Shown in pieces: positions 1 to 8,852 of a stretch of 56,969 bases of DNA. Under the pieces are notes generated by a model. That model was not told the origin of the DNA, did not search any database, and worked only from the letters and a program-made list of their open reading frames with translations. Made by a program: the position numbers and the translations under genes. The stretch is from assembly GCA_030697555.1 (NCBI GenBank), contig JAUYPV010000055.1:1-56969 (forward strand). The letters are read 5' to 3'. How positions within the stretch are numbered: the first letter of the stretch is position 1; every line of letters begins with the position of its first letter. Source of the DNA: Hyphomonadaceae bacterium (GTDB taxonomy: Bacteria > Pseudomonadota > Alphaproteobacteria > Caulobacterales > Hyphomonadaceae).

Positions 1-1312
1 TCGCGGCAGTGATCTCGCCCTTGCAGACGCCGTTGCAGCCGCACACCTCAGCGGTGTCGGCCATGGCCGCAACGGCGGCGCTAGGGTCCAGCCCTCGAAG
101 GCCCTCCGTCGCGGCCTGGCCGAAGACCAGGGTCTCGCGGATGTCGGCCACCTCCTGGCCGGATCGCATGAGGTCGAAGTACCAGGCGCCGTCGGCGGCG
201 TCGCCGAACAACACCGCGCCGGCGACCTTGCCCTGTTCGAGCACGATGCGCTTGTAGACACCGCGTCCGGCGTCGCGGAACACGATGTCCTCGCAGCCAT
301 CTCCGCCCGCGAAGCGGCCGGCGGAGAATACGTCGACGCCGGAGACCTTGAGGCGCGTCGACAGGACGGAGCCGGCATAGGCGCCGTTTGCGCCGGTCAG
401 CGTGTCGGCGAGGGCGCGGCACATCTCCCAGATCGGAGCGACGAGGCCATAGCACTGGCCGCGATGCTCGGCGCATTCGCCGACGGCGAAGATGTTCGGG
501 TCGGAGGTCTGCATCGTGTCGTTGACGACAATGCCGCGTTTCAACTCCAGCCCGGCGGCTTGCGCCAGCCTTGCATTTGGGCGGATCCCGACGGCCATCA
601 CCAGGATGTCGCAAGGCAGGACGCGCCCGTCCTTGAGCCGCAGCGCGGTGACCTTGCCGTCCTTGCCGATGATTTCTTCGGAGTTCGCGCCGAGGATCGT
701 CTCGACGCCGCGCGCCTTCAGGGCTTCGGCGAGCAGGTGGCTGGCGGAGGCGTCGACCTGCCGCTCCATCAGCACGTCCATCAGGTGGACGACGGTCGCC
801 TTCATGCCGCGCTTGGCGAGGCCGTAGGCGGCCTCGAGGCCGAGAAGGCCGCCGCCGATCACGACGGCGCGGCCGCCGCCCGCTTCGGCAACCGCCACCA
901 TCGCTTCGACATCGTCGAGGTCGCGGAAGGTGATGACGCCCATGAGCGCGGCGCCGGGGAGGGGCAGGCGGATGGCGTCCGATCCGGTCGCGAGGATCAG
1001 CTTGTCATACGTTTCCGCAACGCCCCCTTCGGCGAATACGGTGCGGGTGGTTGGATCGATTGAGGTGACGGCGCAGCCCGCATGCAGCGTGATGTCATTG
1101 TCGCGATACCAGGCCTCGTCGTTAAGGACGATGTCTTCGAACGCTTTCTCGCCCGCCAGCACAGGCGAGAGCATGATGCGGTTGTAGTTGACCCGCGGCT
1201 CGGCGCCGAAGATGGCGATGTCGTAGAGGCCCGGATTTCTCTTGAGGATTTCCTCGACCGCGCGGCACCCCGCCATGCCGTTGCCGATGACGACCAGTTT
1301 CTTCCTGCTCAT
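1..1312 (-). CDS. nirB: Assimilatory nitrite reductase large subunit, N-terminal part (cut by left edge)
   Basis: The visible 437 residues are the FAD/NAD(P)H-binding half of a NirB-type nitrite reductase, which reduces nitrite to ammonium in the cytoplasm. The FAD-binding GNGMAG motif is at residues 10-15, a second Rossmann motif (VIGGGLLGLEAA) lies near the middle, and the last visible residues hold a BFD-like [2Fe-2S] signature, CGCNGVCKG. The sulfite-reductase-like and siroheme domains would lie beyond base 1. The ATG at 1312 is 9 bases after the nasA stop, so nirB is probably the last visible gene of the nasTS-nasA-nirB run. Related NAD(P)H-dependent FAD reductases share the N-terminal fold, but the BFD motif and nitrate-gene neighbours favour nitrite reductase. 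Confidence 0.9.
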   Translation of the reverse strand, partial: MSRKKLVVIGNGMAGCRAVEEILKRNPGLYDIAIFGAEPRVNYNRIMLSPVLAGEKAFEDIVLNDEAWYRDNDITLHAGCAVTSIDPTTRTVFAEGGVAETYDKLILATGSDAIRLPLPGAALMGVITFRDLDDVEAMVAVAEAGGGRAVVIGGGLLGLEAAYGLAKRGMKATVVHLMDVLMERQVDASASHLLAEALKARGVETILGANSEEIIGKDGKVTALRLKDGRVLPCDILVMAVGIRPNARLAQAAGLELKRGIVVNDTMQTSDPNIFAVGECAEHRGQCYGLVAPIWEMCRALADTLTGANGAYAGSVLSTRLKVSGVDVFSAGRFAGGDGCEDIVFRDAGRGVYKRIVLEQGKVAGAVLFGDAADGAWYFDLMRSGQEVADIRETLVFGQAATEGLRGLDPSAAVAAMADTAEVCGCNGVCKGEITAA

Positions 1313-1321
1313 GGCTGATCC

Positions 1322-2524
1322 TCAGGCTTGAGCTGAAGCGAGCCAGGTCGAGCGCCAATGCCTTCGTACGCCGACCAGTGCGATCAGAGCGACGAGCGCC
1401 AGCGCGGCAAAGCCGAGGAAGCCAAGCTGGTAGGAGCCTGTCGCCTGCTTGGCGAAGCCGAGCGTGGAGGCGAGATAGAAGCCGCCGATGCCACCCGTCA
1501 TGCCGACCAGGCCGGTGACGACGCCAATCTCGTCCCGGAAGCGCTGCGGCGCGATCTGGAACACTGCGCCATTGCCTGCGCCGAGCGCGCACATGCTGAA
1601 CAGCACGATGGTGAGCGCCATCCAGGCGGATGGCCAGGCAAGGCTGGCGAGCGAGAGCCCACCGATAGCCAGCGCGTAGACGAAGGTCAGCGTACGAACG
1701 CCGCCAATCTTGTCGGCCAGGGCTCCGCCAATGGGCCTTGCGAAGGATCCCGCGAACACGCACGCAGCGGTGTAATATCCCGCCACCACGGGTGACAGAC
1801 CGTATTCGGAGTTGAAGAAGATGGTGAGCGAGGATGAAAGGCCGACGAACCCGCCGAAGGTGACGGAGTAGAGCAGCATGAGCATCCACGCGTCACGCGT
1901 CTTCAGTACGTCGAAATAGGCGTTGAGCGGCTTGGCGGGCGGACGGTTTGGCGCGTCCTTGGCGAAGATGGCGAAAACTACGAAGGCCATGGCGAGCGGC
2001 AGCGCGGCTATGCCGATGACGTTGGACCAGCCGAAGGCTTCCGCGAGACCCGGCGCGAACAGCGCAGCGAGCGCCGTCCCTGAGTTACCGGCGCCGGCGA
2101 TCCCGAGCGCGAGGCCCTGATGCTCCGGCGGATACCACCGTGAGGCGAGCGGCAGCGCTACGGCGAAGGATGCGCCGGCGACGCCGAGCAGCAGGCCGAA
2201 AACGAGGACGCTGTTGTAGGTCTGAAGTCCGATGAGCCATGCGGCGCCCAGACCCAGGAGAACGACCGACTGGAAGATCAGTCCGGTGCGTTTCGGCCCG
2301 ATGCGGTCGACCAGGAGTCCGGCGAGCACGCGCAGGAAGGCCCCGGACAGCACCGGCACAGCGACCATCAGGCCTTTCTGCGCGGGATCGAGGCCGAGAT
2401 CTTTCGCAATAGCGACGCCCAGCGGCCCGAGCATCACCCAGACCATGAAGCTGAGGTCGAAATAGAGGAAGGACGCGAACAGAGTGGGCGTATGGCCCGC
2501 TTTCAGGAAAGCGCGAGACGGCAT
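1322..2524 (-). CDS. nasA: Nitrate/nitrite transporter, major facilitator superfamily (NarK/NasA type)
   Basis: A 400-residue polytopic membrane protein of the nitrate/nitrite porter branch of MFS. Around residues 60-75 it has the MFS loop motif LLVDRIGPKRTG, and in the second half the nitrate-signature-like stretch GLVGMTGGIGGFYLAS. It would import nitrate or export nitrite across the inner membrane. The open frame continues upstream to 2674, but family members begin near the ATG at 2524 (MPSRAFLKAGHT), and the upstream extension lacks hydrophobic or family-like sequence and falls in the structured leader. nasA sits between the nasS regulator and nirB, all on the minus strand, which supports nitrate assimilation rather than respiration. 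Confidence 0.88.
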   Translation of the reverse strand: MPSRAFLKAGHTPTLFASFLYFDLSFMVWVMLGPLGVAIAKDLGLDPAQKGLMVAVPVLSGAFLRVLAGLLVDRIGPKRTGLIFQSVVLLGLGAAWLIGLQTYNSVLVFGLLLGVAGASFAVALPLASRWYPPEHQGLALGIAGAGNSGTALAALFAPGLAEAFGWSNVIGIAALPLAMAFVVFAIFAKDAPNRPPAKPLNAYFDVLKTRDAWMLMLLYSVTFGGFVGLSSSLTIFFNSEYGLSPVVAGYYTAACVFAGSFARPIGGALADKIGGVRTLTFVYALAIGGLSLASLAWPSAWMALTIVLFSMCALGAGNGAVFQIAPQRFRDEIGVVTGLVGMTGGIGGFYLASTLGFAKQATGSYQLGFLGFAALALVALIALVGVRRHWRSTWLASAQA

Positions 2525-2548
2525 GACGGATGTGCCCTGTATTCCGTG

Positions 2549-2613
2549 AACGGCGTCTTCGCCGGGGAGGGACTGCATCCGGGCAGTCAACCAAGTGGTC
2601 CACAGACGCCGTT
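2549..2613 (-). promoter_or_regulatory. Structured leader upstream of nasA, candidate NasT (ANTAR) RNA target
   Basis: In the 227-base gap between nasS and nasA, a perfect 10-base inverted repeat (2549-2558 with 2604-2613, AACGGCGTCT and its complement) encloses 45 bases. Inside it is a second hairpin at 2571-2588 with 6-bp arms (GACTGC/GCAGTC) and a six-base loop. ANTAR proteins such as NasT are known to bind paired hairpins with hexanucleotide loops in leaders of nitrate-assimilation operons and relieve termination. The hexaloop read on the transcript is CCGGAU: it keeps the G at position 4 but not the A at position 1 of the usual consensus, and I do not see a clear second ANTAR hairpin or U-run. 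The function is inferred from context. Confidence 0.45.
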
Positions 2614-2722
2614 GTCCGCTGGCCGTGATGCATTGAGGCGTGAGCGGGCCTCGAATGTCACGCAGGTGCAGCATCGGAAACGCTGGCGGCGCAGCAAACG
2701 CCTGCCGCGACGGCGCTTATCG

Positions 2723-2750
2723 AGGCGCCTTGATCGCGATTTGGGCGCCT
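2723..2750 (-). terminator. GC-rich hairpin directly after nasS
   Basis: Seven-base perfect arms (AGGCGCC at 2723-2729 and GGCGCCT at 2744-2750) flank a 14-base loop, starting 1 base past the nasS stop codon in the direction of transcription. No run of T follows on the minus strand, so it is not a textbook intrinsic terminator. It may be an mRNA-end or attenuation structure separating nasTS from nasA. Confidence 0.3.
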
Positions 2751-2751
2751 T

Positions 2752-3918
2752 TCACTCGGTTAACCGCGTTATGGCGAATCCGGCAGCATACGCTTTCAGC
2801 GAGTCGGGATCGAAACGGGTGCGGTCGAAGAACAGGTCGCGCGACATCGGTATTGGTCCACGTGAGCCGGGCAGGGCCCAGGCGATTTCGTGCTCGCCCT
2901 CGACTTTCGAGTCAGCAAGCGGCCCCGAAAGCCCGACATCGGAAGCTGCCGTGTGAAACAGGTCAGGGCGGTAGCATTCGAGCGCGAGCTTCGCATCGAC
3001 ACCGCGATCGACCTGGCCCCAGCGCAGCATCTGGCTGAAGATCCAGGCGGCCTGGCTGCGCCATGGGAAAGATGCGGCCTGCCGCGAGAAGCGCAGTCCC
3101 TTGTCGTCTTTCACAAGTCGTTTCGCGACCAGTTCGGCGGGCGCGGCGAGATAGTTCGTGGCCGAAAGCATGCCTGCGAGTTCGCCGGCGTGTTCCGGTG
3201 CATCCGCCCACAGGGCTGCGCGCAGCAATCCACGCAGCACCGCCAGCATCGCTTCCGGCTCTTTCGCAGCCCAGGTTTCCGAGATGCCGAGGACCTTGTC
3301 AGGTCCGCCGGGCCAGAATTCGCCTGCTTCCAAGACGATACGAGCGCCGCACTGCTCCTCGCAAACCGCGCCCCACGGCGCGCCGACGCAGAAACCGTCG
3401 ATGCTCCCCGATTTCAGCCGCTCGAATACAGCGGTGGGCGGCGCAGTGACGATGTGAATGTCGCGGTCCGGATCGAGCCCGGCGGAAGCTATCCAGTAGC
3501 GCAGCATGTAGGTGTGCATCGAATAGGGAAACACCGTCGCAAACGTGACGGGGGGATCGCCGCGCCCGAGCCGCTTCGCAACTGCCCGAACGAGGCTTTT
3601 TGCATCGTCGCCATCCATCTCGGCGGCGAGTTCGGCAGAAACTCCGATCGCTGCGCCATGGCTGTTGAGGGACATCGGTGCGATCAGGTTGACCGGATCG
3701 GAGCCGACGCCGAGGCGCGCGGCGATGGCGAGCGGGGCGAGCACATGGGCGCCTTGGAACAGGCCGGCCGCCACCTTGTCGCGTATGGTCGCCCAGGAGA
3801 CTTCCCGGTGGAGCGATACGTCAACGCCTTCCTTTGCGAACAGGCCGCGTTCCTTCGCGACGATGAGCGGGGCGGCGTCGGTCAGCGCGACAAATCCGAG
3901 ATCGAGTGAAAACGTCAC
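2752..3918 (-). CDS. nasS: Nitrate/nitrite sensor NasS (NrtA/CmpA-like, cytosolic)
   Basis: A 388-residue protein of the NrtA/CmpA periplasmic-binding fold (opening MTFSLDLGFVALTDAAPLIV; a GFCVGAPWG segment mid-protein). It lacks any signal peptide or lipobox, and no ABC permease or ATPase genes are adjacent, so it is a cytosolic nitrate sensor rather than a transport component. In characterised systems (Azotobacter, Paracoccus, Bradyrhizobium) NasS holds NasT inactive until nitrate or nitrite binds. Its ATG overlaps the nasT stop by 4 bases (ATGA), implying translational coupling of the partners. A transport role cannot be excluded by sequence alone but is unlikely. Confidence 0.9.
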   Translation of the reverse strand: MTFSLDLGFVALTDAAPLIVAKERGLFAKEGVDVSLHREVSWATIRDKVAAGLFQGAHVLAPLAIAARLGVGSDPVNLIAPMSLNSHGAAIGVSAELAAEMDGDDAKSLVRAVAKRLGRGDPPVTFATVFPYSMHTYMLRYWIASAGLDPDRDIHIVTAPPTAVFERLKSGSIDGFCVGAPWGAVCEEQCGARIVLEAGEFWPGGPDKVLGISETWAAKEPEAMLAVLRGLLRAALWADAPEHAGELAGMLSATNYLAAPAELVAKRLVKDDKGLRFSRQAASFPWRSQAAWIFSQMLRWGQVDRGVDAKLALECYRPDLFHTAASDVGLSGPLADSKVEGEHEIAWALPGSRGPIPMSRDLFFDRTRFDPDSLKAYAAGFAITRLTE

Positions 3919-4493
3919 GGCTTGTCTCCTTTCAATACGCCATGGAACGAGAGGAGGTCGGTAGCGACGGCGGCGATTGGGCGGCCTGTGTTCATCGCCA
4001 GCTTGCGAAGCATGGCGTAAGCCTCTTCCTCACCGATCTGTCTTTCCTTCATCAACACGCCTTTCGCGCGCTCGACGGTCTTGCGCGAGGCGAGGTCAGA
4101 CTGCGCCTTGGCGAGATCGCTGCGAAGCTGCTGCATCAACTGGAACCGGCTCATCGCCACTTCGAGGATAGTGCGCACGCGGGAGGGCTGAAGACCGTCA
4201 ATGATGTAGGCGGCGACGCCCGCCCGCACGGCTTCCTCGGCTCTGCCGGGCTCCGAGCGGTCGACGAACATCACCACCGGCCGTGGATTGTTCTGCGTCG
4301 CCTCGCGCAAGCTTTCGAGCGTGTCGCGATCCGGGCTGTCGCAAGCGATGATCACCAGATCAGGCATTATTCTCAGAAGGTCCGCTTCGTTGAGGCTCGG
4401 CGTCCGATGCAAATCAAGCGGATCAATGCCGGCCAGGCCCTCGGCGACGAGAGCGGCGCGGGCCGGATCGGGATCCACCAAGAGGAGACGCAT
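3915..4493 (-). CDS. nasT: ANTAR-domain response regulator/antiterminator NasT
   Basis: 192 residues from the ATG at 4493: an N-terminal receiver-like domain (MRLLLVDPDPARAALVAEGL), a short coiled linker rich in Q/L/S, then a C-terminal ANTAR RNA-binding domain (TVERAKGVLMKERQIGEEEA, about residues 135-190). NasT proteins bind leader RNA and allow transcription through terminators of nitrate-assimilation operons. The frame is open upstream to 4565, but the receiver fold starts exactly at 4493. It is the first gene of the minus-strand run and overlaps nasS by 4 bases. The likely target is the leader at 2549-2613. Confidence 0.92.
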   Translation of the reverse strand: MRLLLVDPDPARAALVAEGLAGIDPLDLHRTPSLNEADLLRIMPDLVIIACDSPDRDTLESLREATQNNPRPVVMFVDRSEPGRAEEAVRAGVAAYIIDGLQPSRVRTILEVAMSRFQLMQQLRSDLAKAQSDLASRKTVERAKGVLMKERQIGEEEAYAMLRKLAMNTGRPIAAVATDLLSFHGVLKGDKP

Positions 4494-4606
4494 TGCTGCA
4501 GCGTCTGTCCCACGCCGCAGCGTGACGGAGTTAAAAGGTGGCCATATCGGATGCAAACACTGCAAATGCCCAATCCTGAAGCAGCAAATGGTCCGTACTG
4601 CTCAAG

Positions 4607-4623
4607 GCTTGATGGTCTCAAGC
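4607..4623. promoter_or_regulatory. Inverted repeat in the nasT / TonB-receptor divergent intergenic region
   Basis: GCTTGA-N5-TCAAGC is a perfect 6+5+6 inverted repeat in the 271-base gap between divergent nasT and the TonB receptor. A second perfect palindrome, CAAATATTTG, lies at 4688-4697, closer to the receptor start. Either could bind the TetR regulator encoded at 8205. Palindromes this short occur by chance, so only the position supports it. Confidence 0.25.
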
Positions 4624-4764
4624 TCGCGCGCAGGTTTTGGCAATTGGGGCGGGCGAAAGCCCACGTTCGCTCTCGTTCGGGCCGAGGCAAATATTTGATT
4701 CAGCCTATTGCCAGTAAAAGTGAGCGATGACTAACTTTGCTAAAACCAGATGGTGGAGGGCGTC

Positions 4765-7011
4765 ATGCGTGGTGTCAGGGTGTGGCTTCTGGCGTGTACG
4801 GTTCTGACTGCGGCGCCGCTGCCGGCGATAGCGCAGGCGCCGCCGGATACCGAACAATCCGATGTCGTCATCATCACCGCGCAGAAGCGGGCGCAGGATA
4901 TCCAGGATGTGCCGGTGGCTGTTACGGCGCTAGGCGGTGAGGCGTTGCAGGACCTGCACGTCACCGACATACGCGACCTCAACGCCCTGGCGCCGAGTCT
5001 CCAGATCAAGACAGACGACAACGCGGCCAACCCCAAGATCTTCATCCGCGGCATCGGCCTCAACGACTTCAACCCGAATACGGCGAGCGCCGTCGCGATC
5101 TATACCGACGGCGTCTATATCGGCTCGCCGCTTGCCCAGATGGGCCAGTTCTTCGACCTCGATCGCGTGGAGGTGCTGCGCGGACCGCAGGGCACGCTCT
5201 ATGGCCGCAACACAACGGGCGGCGCGATCAACCTGATCAGCCGCAAGCCCACCGACGAGTTCGATGCCAACGCCTCGATCGAGTATGGCTCGTACAATGG
5301 CGTAACCGTGGAGGGCGCGGTCGGCGGTCCGATCTCGTCCACGCTCGCCTACCGCGCGGCTGGAACATATGTGACCAACGACGGCTATACGCTCAACCGC
5401 CTGACTGGAAACCGTGGCAACGATACGGATAGGGGCAGCGCAAGGTTCAGCTTAGCGTGGACGCCGTCGGATACGTTCGATGCGCTGTTCCAGCTTCGCT
5501 ATGGCAGGTCAAAAGGCGGATCAATCCTGGCGTACAACCGCTCGCTGCTGCCGCAGACGGCGGGCGCGACGGGGCCGGACGGATTCTGCGCGCCGGCCTT
5601 CTATACGTCGGGCGACTGCACCGACCTGGCGGGCTACGCCAACACCAGCACCAATCTCTATCAGGGCGACTATCATCTCGAAGGCAAGGACGAGGTGGAG
5701 ACGTTTGGTGGATCGGCCACGCTGACCTGGGATCTCGGCGCGATGTCGCTGATTTCGGTGACTGGCTACGACCATGCCGACCGCGACGACCTGGAAGACA
5801 CGGATGCTGGGCCCACCGACATCATCACGGCGCGCTATCAGGCCAAGCAATGGGCCGCTAGCGAAGAGCTGCGCCTGCAGTCGAATGGCGACAACACGCT
5901 CAATTGGGTGGCGGGAATCTATCTTGCGCGCGACGAGCTGGAGTCGAATTCCTATTACGATGTGTTCCGCGTCGCGAACTCTGGCGATCCGGCGACCGAC
6001 CTGCCGCAGGGCATCGGCGTGTTCGGATGGCCGTTTACGCAGGACACCGACAGCTATGCCGTGTTCGGCCAGGCGGACTACAAGGTCACCGACAAGCTGA
6101 CGGCGACTTTGGGTCTGCGCTATTCGGCGGACGACAAGACGTTCCACTATGACAGCGTCTATTCGAGCAATGTCGGCGATCCGACCTTCAACATCTTCCC
6201 GACAGTGGACGACAGCCGCACGTTCGATTCGCTATCGGGCAAGCTGGGTCTGCAGTATGCGGTGAACGACGACGTCAATCTCTACGCCAGCTATAACCGC
6301 GGATACAAAAGCGGCGGCTTCTTCGGCGGGCAGACGACCGACCCGGCCGCGGTGCTGCCCTACAACGACGAGGTCGTGAACGCATACGAGGTGGGCCTCA
6401 AGTCCGAGCTGCTGGACAATGTGCTGACCGCCAACTTTGCTGCGTTCTTCTATGACTACCAGGACCTGCAGGTTTACACGCTGGTGGTGGATTCCAATAC
6501 GAACCTGACCGTGCAGAACTTCACCAACGCATCGAACGCGGAAGTCAGCGGCCTGGAGGCGGAGCTGATCGCAACGCCGATCGACGGGCTGGATCTTTCG
6601 CTTGGCGCATCCTTCCTCGATGCGACCTACAAGGACTTCAGCTCGGCGGGCGACGACTATTCGGGCAACACGCTGCCCAACGCGCCCGAGGCGAGTCTCA
6701 CCGGATCGGCGCGCTATGAGTGGTCGATCTTCGGCGGCAGCGCGGAAGCGCAGGCCGACGTTTCGTACCGGTCGAAGGTATTCTACGACACGCGGAATGT
6801 GGAACGCCTTTCGGACGACGACCGGACCTTCGTGAACCTGCGCTTTGGCTGGAAGCCGGGCGATGGCGGCATGGAGTTCGGCGTGTTCGGCCGCAACGTC
6901 ACCGGCGAAACCAACGTTTCCGACATCATCCCCATCGAAGGCCTGGGATTTGACCTGTTCAGCGTGGGGCCGAGGGAGACGGCCGGCGTCTACGCTCGCT
7001 TCGACTATTGA
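4765..7011 (+). CDS. TonB-dependent outer-membrane receptor
   Basis: A 748-residue TonB-dependent receptor. It has a signal peptide (MRGVRVWLLACTVLTAAPLP, cleavage after AIAQA), a TonB-box-like segment (DVVIITAQKR), a plug domain to about residue 165 with VEVLRGPQGTLYGRNTTGGA, a long beta-barrel, and a C-terminal aromatic residue (RFDY). It would move a bulky or scarce substrate across the outer membrane using TonB energy. The ATG at 4765 is preceded by GGAGGG four bases upstream, better than the in-frame ATG at 4750. It begins a five-gene plus-strand run, with the MFS gene 6 bases after its stop. The plug and barrel do not reveal the ligand; no siderophore or cobalamin genes are nearby, so an organic carbon substrate is the better guess. 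Confidence 0.92.
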   Translation: MRGVRVWLLACTVLTAAPLPAIAQAPPDTEQSDVVIITAQKRAQDIQDVPVAVTALGGEALQDLHVTDIRDLNALAPSLQIKTDDNAANPKIFIRGIGLNDFNPNTASAVAIYTDGVYIGSPLAQMGQFFDLDRVEVLRGPQGTLYGRNTTGGAINLISRKPTDEFDANASIEYGSYNGVTVEGAVGGPISSTLAYRAAGTYVTNDGYTLNRLTGNRGNDTDRGSARFSLAWTPSDTFDALFQLRYGRSKGGSILAYNRSLLPQTAGATGPDGFCAPAFYTSGDCTDLAGYANTSTNLYQGDYHLEGKDEVETFGGSATLTWDLGAMSLISVTGYDHADRDDLEDTDAGPTDIITARYQAKQWAASEELRLQSNGDNTLNWVAGIYLARDELESNSYYDVFRVANSGDPATDLPQGIGVFGWPFTQDTDSYAVFGQADYKVTDKLTATLGLRYSADDKTFHYDSVYSSNVGDPTFNIFPTVDDSRTFDSLSGKLGLQYAVNDDVNLYASYNRGYKSGGFFGGQTTDPAAVLPYNDEVVNAYEVGLKSELLDNVLTANFAAFFYDYQDLQVYTLVVDSNTNLTVQNFTNASNAEVSGLEAELIATPIDGLDLSLGASFLDATYKDFSSAGDDYSGNTLPNAPEASLTGSARYEWSIFGGSAEAQADVSYRSKVFYDTRNVERLSDDDRTFVNLRFGWKPGDGGMEFGVFGRNVTGETNVSDIIPIEGLGFDLFSVGPRETAGVYARFDY

Positions 7012-7017
7012 TCCGCC

Positions 7018-8193
7018 ATGACTGAAGCTTCAAAGGCCGCCTGGATCGGTCCGCAGCCGACGAGGATAGAGTTCTCCGCCGTCATGTTCGTGGGCGTCAC
7101 CGCGATCATGATCGCGGGACTGCAGCCCCTGTTGCTGGGGCGGATGGAACATGAGGGCCTGCTGTCGCCCATGCAGCTTGGGCAGGCGGCGACGGCGGAG
7201 CTGCTGGCGATGGGTCTCGCGGCATTCCTTGCCGGCGCGTTCCTGAAGCCGGGGCGGCTGAAACTGATGGCCATCGTGTCGTCGCTGGTGCTGGCGGGCA
7301 TCGATGTGGCGACGTCGTTCGTGCAGGGCGACATGGTCACGCTGGTGCGCGGAGCGGCGGGGATACCGAGCGGCGTGCTGATGTGGATCACGGTGGCGCT
7401 GATCGCGCGGTCGCCGACGCCGGAGCGGTGGTCGGGCGTCTATCTCACCGTGCAGACGCTGGCGCAGTTCGTGATGGCGACGGCCCTGTCGGTTACGGTG
7501 GTTCCTGCCTACGGCTCGGATGGCGGATGGTTTGCGCTTGCAGGCTTCTGCGTCGCGACGGCGCTGGTCGCCCTCCTGATCCCGAGTAGCTATGCCCTGT
7601 TACCCAAGACGGAGAGCAACAGCTCGCTGCCGGGGGTGCGCGGATGGCTCGCGCTGGTTTCGGCGTTCCTCTATTCGGCCTTCACTATTGGCGTGTGGGT
7701 CTATGCCGAGCCGTTGTCCAAGCAGTCGGGCCACGACCCCGGCATCACGGGCATGGCGGTATCCATCTCGCTCGCCTGCCAAGTGGCGGGCGGCGCGGCG
7801 GCGACTGTGCTGGCCGGACGGGTAAACTGGCTGTGGACGACCATGATCAGCGCCGCGCTCGCCGCCGCCGTGTTGATCGGGATGGCGTCGTTGCCTGGAC
7901 CCACGATGTTCCTGGTGCTGTCGGGCGCGTTCGGCTTTCTCTGGCTCTTCGTGCTGCCTTTCCTGGTTCCCATGGTGATCGAAGCCGATCCCACGCGCCG
8001 CGCGGCAGTGCTGATCGGCGGGGCCCAGGTTCTCGGCGGAAGTTTCGGGCCTTTCTTCGCCTCCATGCTTGTCACCGACACCGACTCGCGCGGAGCGTTG
8101 GCCTTCGGCGGTGCGTGTCTGGTAGTCTCGGTCCTGATGGCGTTCGGTCTCCATCAAAGCCGGATCCGCGCGGCCACCTCGCCGGGCAAGTGA
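7018..8193 (+). CDS. Major facilitator superfamily permease
   Basis: A 391-residue hydrophobic protein with about twelve predicted membrane segments and an MFS-like layout of two halves around residues 180-205. It starts 6 bases after the TonB receptor stop, so the pair probably forms an outer-plus-inner membrane uptake route for one compound. The MFS loop motif is degenerate, and I cannot assign a substrate family. It is followed 11 bases later by a TetR gene. Export is possible in principle, but pairing with a TonB receptor favours import. Confidence 0.8.
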   Translation: MTEASKAAWIGPQPTRIEFSAVMFVGVTAIMIAGLQPLLLGRMEHEGLLSPMQLGQAATAELLAMGLAAFLAGAFLKPGRLKLMAIVSSLVLAGIDVATSFVQGDMVTLVRGAAGIPSGVLMWITVALIARSPTPERWSGVYLTVQTLAQFVMATALSVTVVPAYGSDGGWFALAGFCVATALVALLIPSSYALLPKTESNSSLPGVRGWLALVSAFLYSAFTIGVWVYAEPLSKQSGHDPGITGMAVSISLACQVAGGAAATVLAGRVNWLWTTMISAALAAAVLIGMASLPGPTMFLVLSGAFGFLWLFVLPFLVPMVIEADPTRRAAVLIGGAQVLGGSFGPFFASMLVTDTDSRGALAFGGACLVVSVLMAFGLHQSRIRAATSPGK

Positions 8194-8204
8194 AGAGATC
8201 TGCA

Positions 8205-8852
8205 ATGCCTGTAGCCAAACGCGACAAACGGAAGAAGGCGGCGCCGGCCTTGCGCGTCTCGCCCAAGCAGGACCGCGCCGTGCAGACGCGCGACCGGTTG
8301 CTGGACATTGCCGGCGAACTTCTTGGAGAAGTGGGGATCGAGCGCATCTCCACCAACCTGATCACCTCGCGGGCAGGCGTCTCGCCGGCGGCGCTTTATC
8401 GCTATTTCAAGGACAAGTACGCTGTGCTTGAAGCGCTGGGCCGCCGGCTGATGGAACGGCAAAACGCGGCGCTCTTTGCGTGGTTGGAGACCAACAAGGC
8501 GGGCGGCCTCCAGGCGTTGGGCGATCATGTCGAGGTTCTGCTGCGGACTACGGCCGACATCACAAGCAGGGAGCCCGGCGGTGTCTGGATCCTGCGCGCA
8601 TTGCGCGCCGTGCCGCAACTCGCGCATGTGCGGGTAGAGTCCCACCGCGAGGTGACCGACGCGATGCTGGAGGTCTATGCACCGCTGTTGCCGAAGGTCA
8701 GCCGCAAGGCATTGTGGCGGCGGCTGCGGATGACGGTGGAGTACGGCTATGCGATCGACGAGATGCTAAACGAGGAAGACCGTATTCCGCGCGACGAGAT
8801 TTTCCGGGAAGCGGCGGTGCTGCTCGCCAGTGCGAGGCTCGAGGATACCTGA
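8205..8852 (+). CDS. TetR-family transcriptional regulator
   Basis: 215 residues from the ATG at 8205. After a basic leader (KRDKRKK) comes a standard TetR helix-turn-helix (TNLITSRAGVSPAALYRYFK, about residues 46-65), followed by an all-helical ligand domain. The open frame extends further upstream but overlaps the MFS gene and lacks family similarity there. The stop overlaps the next start by one base (TGATG), so it is co-transcribed with the oxidase. It probably represses its own operon; candidate sites are the palindromes upstream of the TonB receptor. Confidence 0.85.
   Translation: MPVAKRDKRKKAAPALRVSPKQDRAVQTRDRLLDIAGELLGEVGIERISTNLITSRAGVSPAALYRYFKDKYAVLEALGRRLMERQNAALFAWLETNKAGGLQALGDHVEVLLRTTADITSREPGGVWILRALRAVPQLAHVRVESHREVTDAMLEVYAPLLPKVSRKALWRRLRMTVEYGYAIDEMLNEEDRIPRDEIFREAAVLLASARLEDT

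Noticed and set aside
2752-3918. Reading the NrtA-like protein as an ABC nitrate transporter component
   Set aside because: No signal peptide and no permease or ATPase genes nearby, and it is coupled to nasT.
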